Shown: in pieces, positions 60,761 to 64,000 of the stretch
Position numbering within the stretch: position 1 is the first letter of the stretch
Layout: each line of letters begins with the position of its first letter
Assembly: GCA_933228675.1 (NCBI GenBank)
Contig: OW121743.1
Span: forward strand, 80,666,363-80,730,362
Source: Stomorhina lunata
Lineage: Eukaryota > Arthropoda > Insecta > Diptera > Rhiniidae
Direction of reading: 5' to 3'
DNA length: 64,000 nt
Program-made: the position numbers and the translations under genes
Notes under the pieces: model-generated
Database searches by the model: none
Seen by the model: the letters and a program-made list of their open reading frames with translations, nothing else
What the model was told of the DNA's origin: nothing

Positions 60761-62367
60761 TGCAGCTGATTTGCCAAAGGTTCCCTGATAGTAAAAGAAT
60801 TTAATTGAAACTAAATGTTTTAACAAACAAAACGATATTTTTGGATATCAAATTTACTAAACTTTTTGCGAAATAAATTATTTATTTTGCAAATTCCTCA
60901 GGTATGTTACACAATATTTGCTTAACGGTCTGATTTTTCGATAGTTGTCGAACTTAAATATAGAGGATTGATTGCACATAAAGTAACCGAACTTTTAAAA
61001 TCGAGTTCTTATGATTTGGATGAAATTTAAATCAAAGTAAGTCCTATTGAATAGTAGATAAAAAACAAATTTTTAGCAAGATCGGTAAAAAAGTTTCTGA
61101 GTTAGAGGCCGTAAAACATTGACATTTTGGCCAAACAGGTCTTCTCATGTAACTTATTAGTTATTTGACTTACAAAAATTCGTCCCAAACAAATTATAAA
61201 GGCATTTCTTCAATGATACATCCTAAAATTGTGCAATATGTTATCTTTTGTACAATAAACTACAGGAGAATTTATTTACAAGATTTATATTTACTTATTT
61301 TAAAAATTTTGAACTTTGCCCCATTGTGCAATGTATTTTTTATTTCTTTTATAACGTATCTATTATACATATAAAATGTAAGTTATACTGACCTGACCTA
61401 CTCCAATGAAAGAGAATCCAAAAAGTTGGTCAATGAAAAAGATGAGAAGCAACAACAAAGCGCTTTGAAATGGCTCCGCTGGAGTTCGTTGTACTGAACC
61501 AAATATGATGTTGTTGTAGTCATTGCGGCATTTATGCACAGACACACAAATCTTAAATTATATGAAATAAAATAACAAATTTAAAAAAAAAATCATTTAA
61601 ATGGCATAACTATGTAGAAATTTAATATTTAATATTTTCTTATATACTGGTTTTTATGATATAACTCTAAAAAAGAAACAAATTTTTATATCCTAGTTTC
61701 TTCGTTATAATTTTGTTTTTTAATTTTAAGAATTTCATAACTTTTGTTGAATAACAAGACAATTATTTATTTTTCTTTACTAAACAATAAATAGTCATAA
61801 GTAAATTTTTTTAAGTTTATACTTTTTTATAAATAGTATCAAGAAACTCATGTTTTGGATTTTTTTTTTAATACAAAAGCAATACAAATGTTATCTCGTT
61901 TTTAAGCACAACTCAACTAGAAATGTATTTTTTTTACTGTAAATGTTATAGTTCGCGGGAATGTAAAACCTTATGCAACGATTATACGTTTTAAACTAAA
62001 TGTGAGATGTTAAATGCATTTGGAGCCTTGTCTCCTTTTCAATAAATTTCTTTGTGAAAAGACAAACAAGCAAATAGGGATCTCCAACAGCATTTAATGT
62101 TAACTTAACAGGGAGCAAAAATGTTATAATCTTCCCAATTTTATAAATAAAACATTGGTATTGAATGTAAACTTAGTGCTGTTAATACTGTTAAAAACTG
62201 TTTTTCTCCTTATGTTAACTCTCTCTGTAACCATGTAAACAAATTAACAGTTCTTTTTGCATTCTCTGTAAAAATAATGCAATACATTGGCTTTTTTTTT
62301 TGTTTACTTACTTGATTTTCTTTTTATTGCTTTTGCTTTTCCCGTTTGTTAGAATTTTATTACTATT
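60761..62367. other. AT-rich DNA, no gene seen
   Basis: Short open frames at 61165-61374 (+) and 61363-61545 (-) have no recognisable content. No supported feature. Confidence 0.5.
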
Positions 62368-62873
62368 TATACCCTTCACCACCATAGGTGGAAAGGGTAT
62401 TATAAATTTGTGGTGATGTATGTAACGCATAGAAATATTTGTCTTAGACCCACCTTTTAGTATACCAATCGTCTTAGAATCACTTCCTGAGTCAATTTAG
62501 CGATGGCTGTCCGTCCGTCCGTCCGTCCGTCCGTCCGTCCGTCCGTCCGTCTGGCTGGCTGGCTGGCTGCCTGGACCCACATGTAAACCTTGTAATTAAA
62601 CTACAGGTCGCAATTCTAAAGATAATTTGATGAAATTTGGCACAGATCATTTTTTTGATAATGGGACCATGGCTATTGAAATTCGTCAAAATCGTTCATT
62701 ATTTATGGTACCTCCCATAGGTCCCTCTTCCCGGAATTAAAGTATTGGCCACAAAAATAAATATTTTTTCATGAAATTTAAAACAGATACTCCTTATGTA
62801 AACTTAACTCACTGTACCAAATTTCGTTGAAATCGGTCCACATTTGACCCTAACTCCCATACAAACTCTTCTT
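62368..62873 (+). mobile_element. DINE-1/mini-me-like element, family B (copy B9), 3'-interrupted
   Basis: Starts ATACCCTTCACCACCATAGG with a GTCC-rich tract (62508-62551). It proceeds normally to CCATACAAACTCTTCTTTAA, where A6 begins. The 3' remainder is not seen before the window ends. Confidence 0.8.
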
Positions 62874-64000
62874 TAAGAAGTAAGAGTGTTATATTCGGCG
62901 GTGCCGAATCTTGTATACCCACCATCAAGTTGTACGAGAGTGCAGCTAGTTCAAAATTTTGACCAAATGTGTTATTGTTGGTAATATATTTGAACTAAAT
63001 TCGGTTGCCATGGTATATTTACTATAGTTCAACATTTAAAAGTATCTAAGTGGTTTCCCAAGTATTTACCTTGGACAAAATGCTGTTCCATAACCGAATA
63101 TAGTTTTACATTAATAAGCTGTTTCGTTGTGCCTTAAACAGGTCTATAGCAACACGGCGGGTTCATATATTTTGTTAGGAGTTCCTAATGTACCGTGTAT
63201 AAAGTCTGGACCTAACACTGATTAATAGCTATCTGATTTCGTAGATGCAGTCTTGAGGCCCTATGCTCCACTGGGAGTCAAGTATAACAGAAGAAGAAGA
63301 ATCTTAATATACTGAATGTACCTCCAAATCTTTTTTAATGTAGATATAAAAAGGAAATGTTATATATATAAGAACTATAGCCAAATGTTGACCGATTGCT
63401 ACAAAATTTAATACACTGGCTGGTATTAATATAAAGTTTATTTGTGCAAAATTTTGTGGCCATAGCTGACATAGTTTATAATTCAATAGCTTTTAACTGG
63501 CGTTTGTGGCATTTTAGTGTTTACCGTGAGCTGTTTTTATATGAAAGCTATGGTCAAAAATGGACCGATTCCTTTAAAATTTGACATACTGACTGAAAGT
63601 TGCATAAAACTTCTCTGTTCTAAATTTAGTAGTCATAGATTTTACAATTTTATTCAATTTATCAGCATAAATGTGACTCCCGGGGCAGGGTTATATGGGA
63701 GCTCTAACTAAATGTGAACCGATTTTACCCATTTTCAGCACACAATTTCTATAACATATCGAAAACACTTTTTCTAAATTTTGTCTCTCTAGCTCTTGTA
63801 GTTAAGGAGCTATCGCGCTTTTCTCTGACGGCAAGACGGACATAAACCGTCTTTTCTTTTTGTATTTTTGTGTTTCCGTAAGTTTTTTATATGGGAGCTA
63901 TGGTCAAATAGTAACCGATTGTAACAAAATTTTGCACACTGGCTGGCATTCACATAAAACTTCCTTTTGTAAAATTTTGTTGCTGTAGCCCTTTTCGTTA
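62874..64000 (-). mobile_element. DINE-1/mini-me-like element, family A (copy A6), runs off the window
   Basis: Reverse orientation: AAGAAGTAAGAGTG, hairpin TTCGGCGGTGCCGAA and ACCCACCATCAAG at left. It continues in family order to the window end. A 44-nt retrotransposon scrap interrupts it at 63256-63299. It is inserted into B9. Confidence 0.83.
63256..63299 (+). mobile_element. 44-nt retrotransposon 3' fragment
   Basis: GGCCCTATGCTCCACTGGGA, then TATAACAGAAGAAGAAGA, interrupts the A-family phrase that reads GATGCAATCTTAATATACTG in A3 (20300-20320). TCTTGA before it and TCTTAA after it suggest a short target duplication. It is related to the scrap at 48184-48222. Confidence 0.68.

Overview
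This window reads as non-genic chromosomal DNA from a higher fly, most likely a calyptrate dipteran. It is strongly AT-rich, has no bacterial gene organisation and shows no convincing host gene. The organism call rests on three things. First, there are many mini-me/DINE-1-like (Helentron-related) elements carrying internal (GTCY)n tracts. Second, there are Jockey- and CR1-type LINEs. Third, there is a Tc1/mariner element of an insect type. The only recognisable proteins belong to transposable elements. Long open frames inside (GTCT)n or 12-bp arrays are by-products of stop-free tandem repeats.

Layout. Positions 1-7800 are AT-rich DNA with three blocks of a 14-bp palindromic minisatellite (unit TTTTTCTATAGAAA). 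A 2.6-kb DINE-like element (C1, 7817-10380) is inserted in it, and the array resumes to about 11050. Positions 11837-16765 hold one DINE-like element (A1) that contains a mariner with a single in-frame stop (12898-14201) and a second DINE-like element (A2). Positions 17415-19919 are a Helitron-like element split by a terminal-inverted-repeat element (D1) with tRNA-like sequences. Positions 19928-22072 are a reversed A element with a 0.4-kb (GTCT)n tract. Positions 23620-25375 are a 12-bp tandem array. A second, uninterrupted Helitron-like copy lies at 25886-26877 and a hairpin MITE at 28207-28371. Positions 28560-31440 are a 29-bp AT-rich array that reverses orientation near 30780.

The second half continues as follows. 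A degenerate ~112-bp repeat (32400-33170, 36816-37037) hosts an apparently complete LINE with an intact 976-codon endonuclease/reverse-transcriptase frame and a poly(A) tail. Positions 37038-40558 are B-type DINE elements, including two inserted head-to-tail inside a third. D2 (41234-42517) is a second copy of the tRNA-like-bearing element. C2 (43798-47738) contains a hAT-type element with a perfect 8-bp target duplication. Further A and B elements, a 5'-truncated Jockey-like LINE (54038-55763) and two kinds of very short retrotransposon tails fill the rest.

The elements relate to each other mainly through nesting. Several insertions can be dated relative to one another, because a related copy in the same window preserves the empty site. 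I found no new multi-gene system. The notable items are the nested insertion history, the palindromic satellite and its apparent presence inside a hAT element, a perfect 83-nt palindrome, and 39-nt retrotransposon scraps with intact target duplications.
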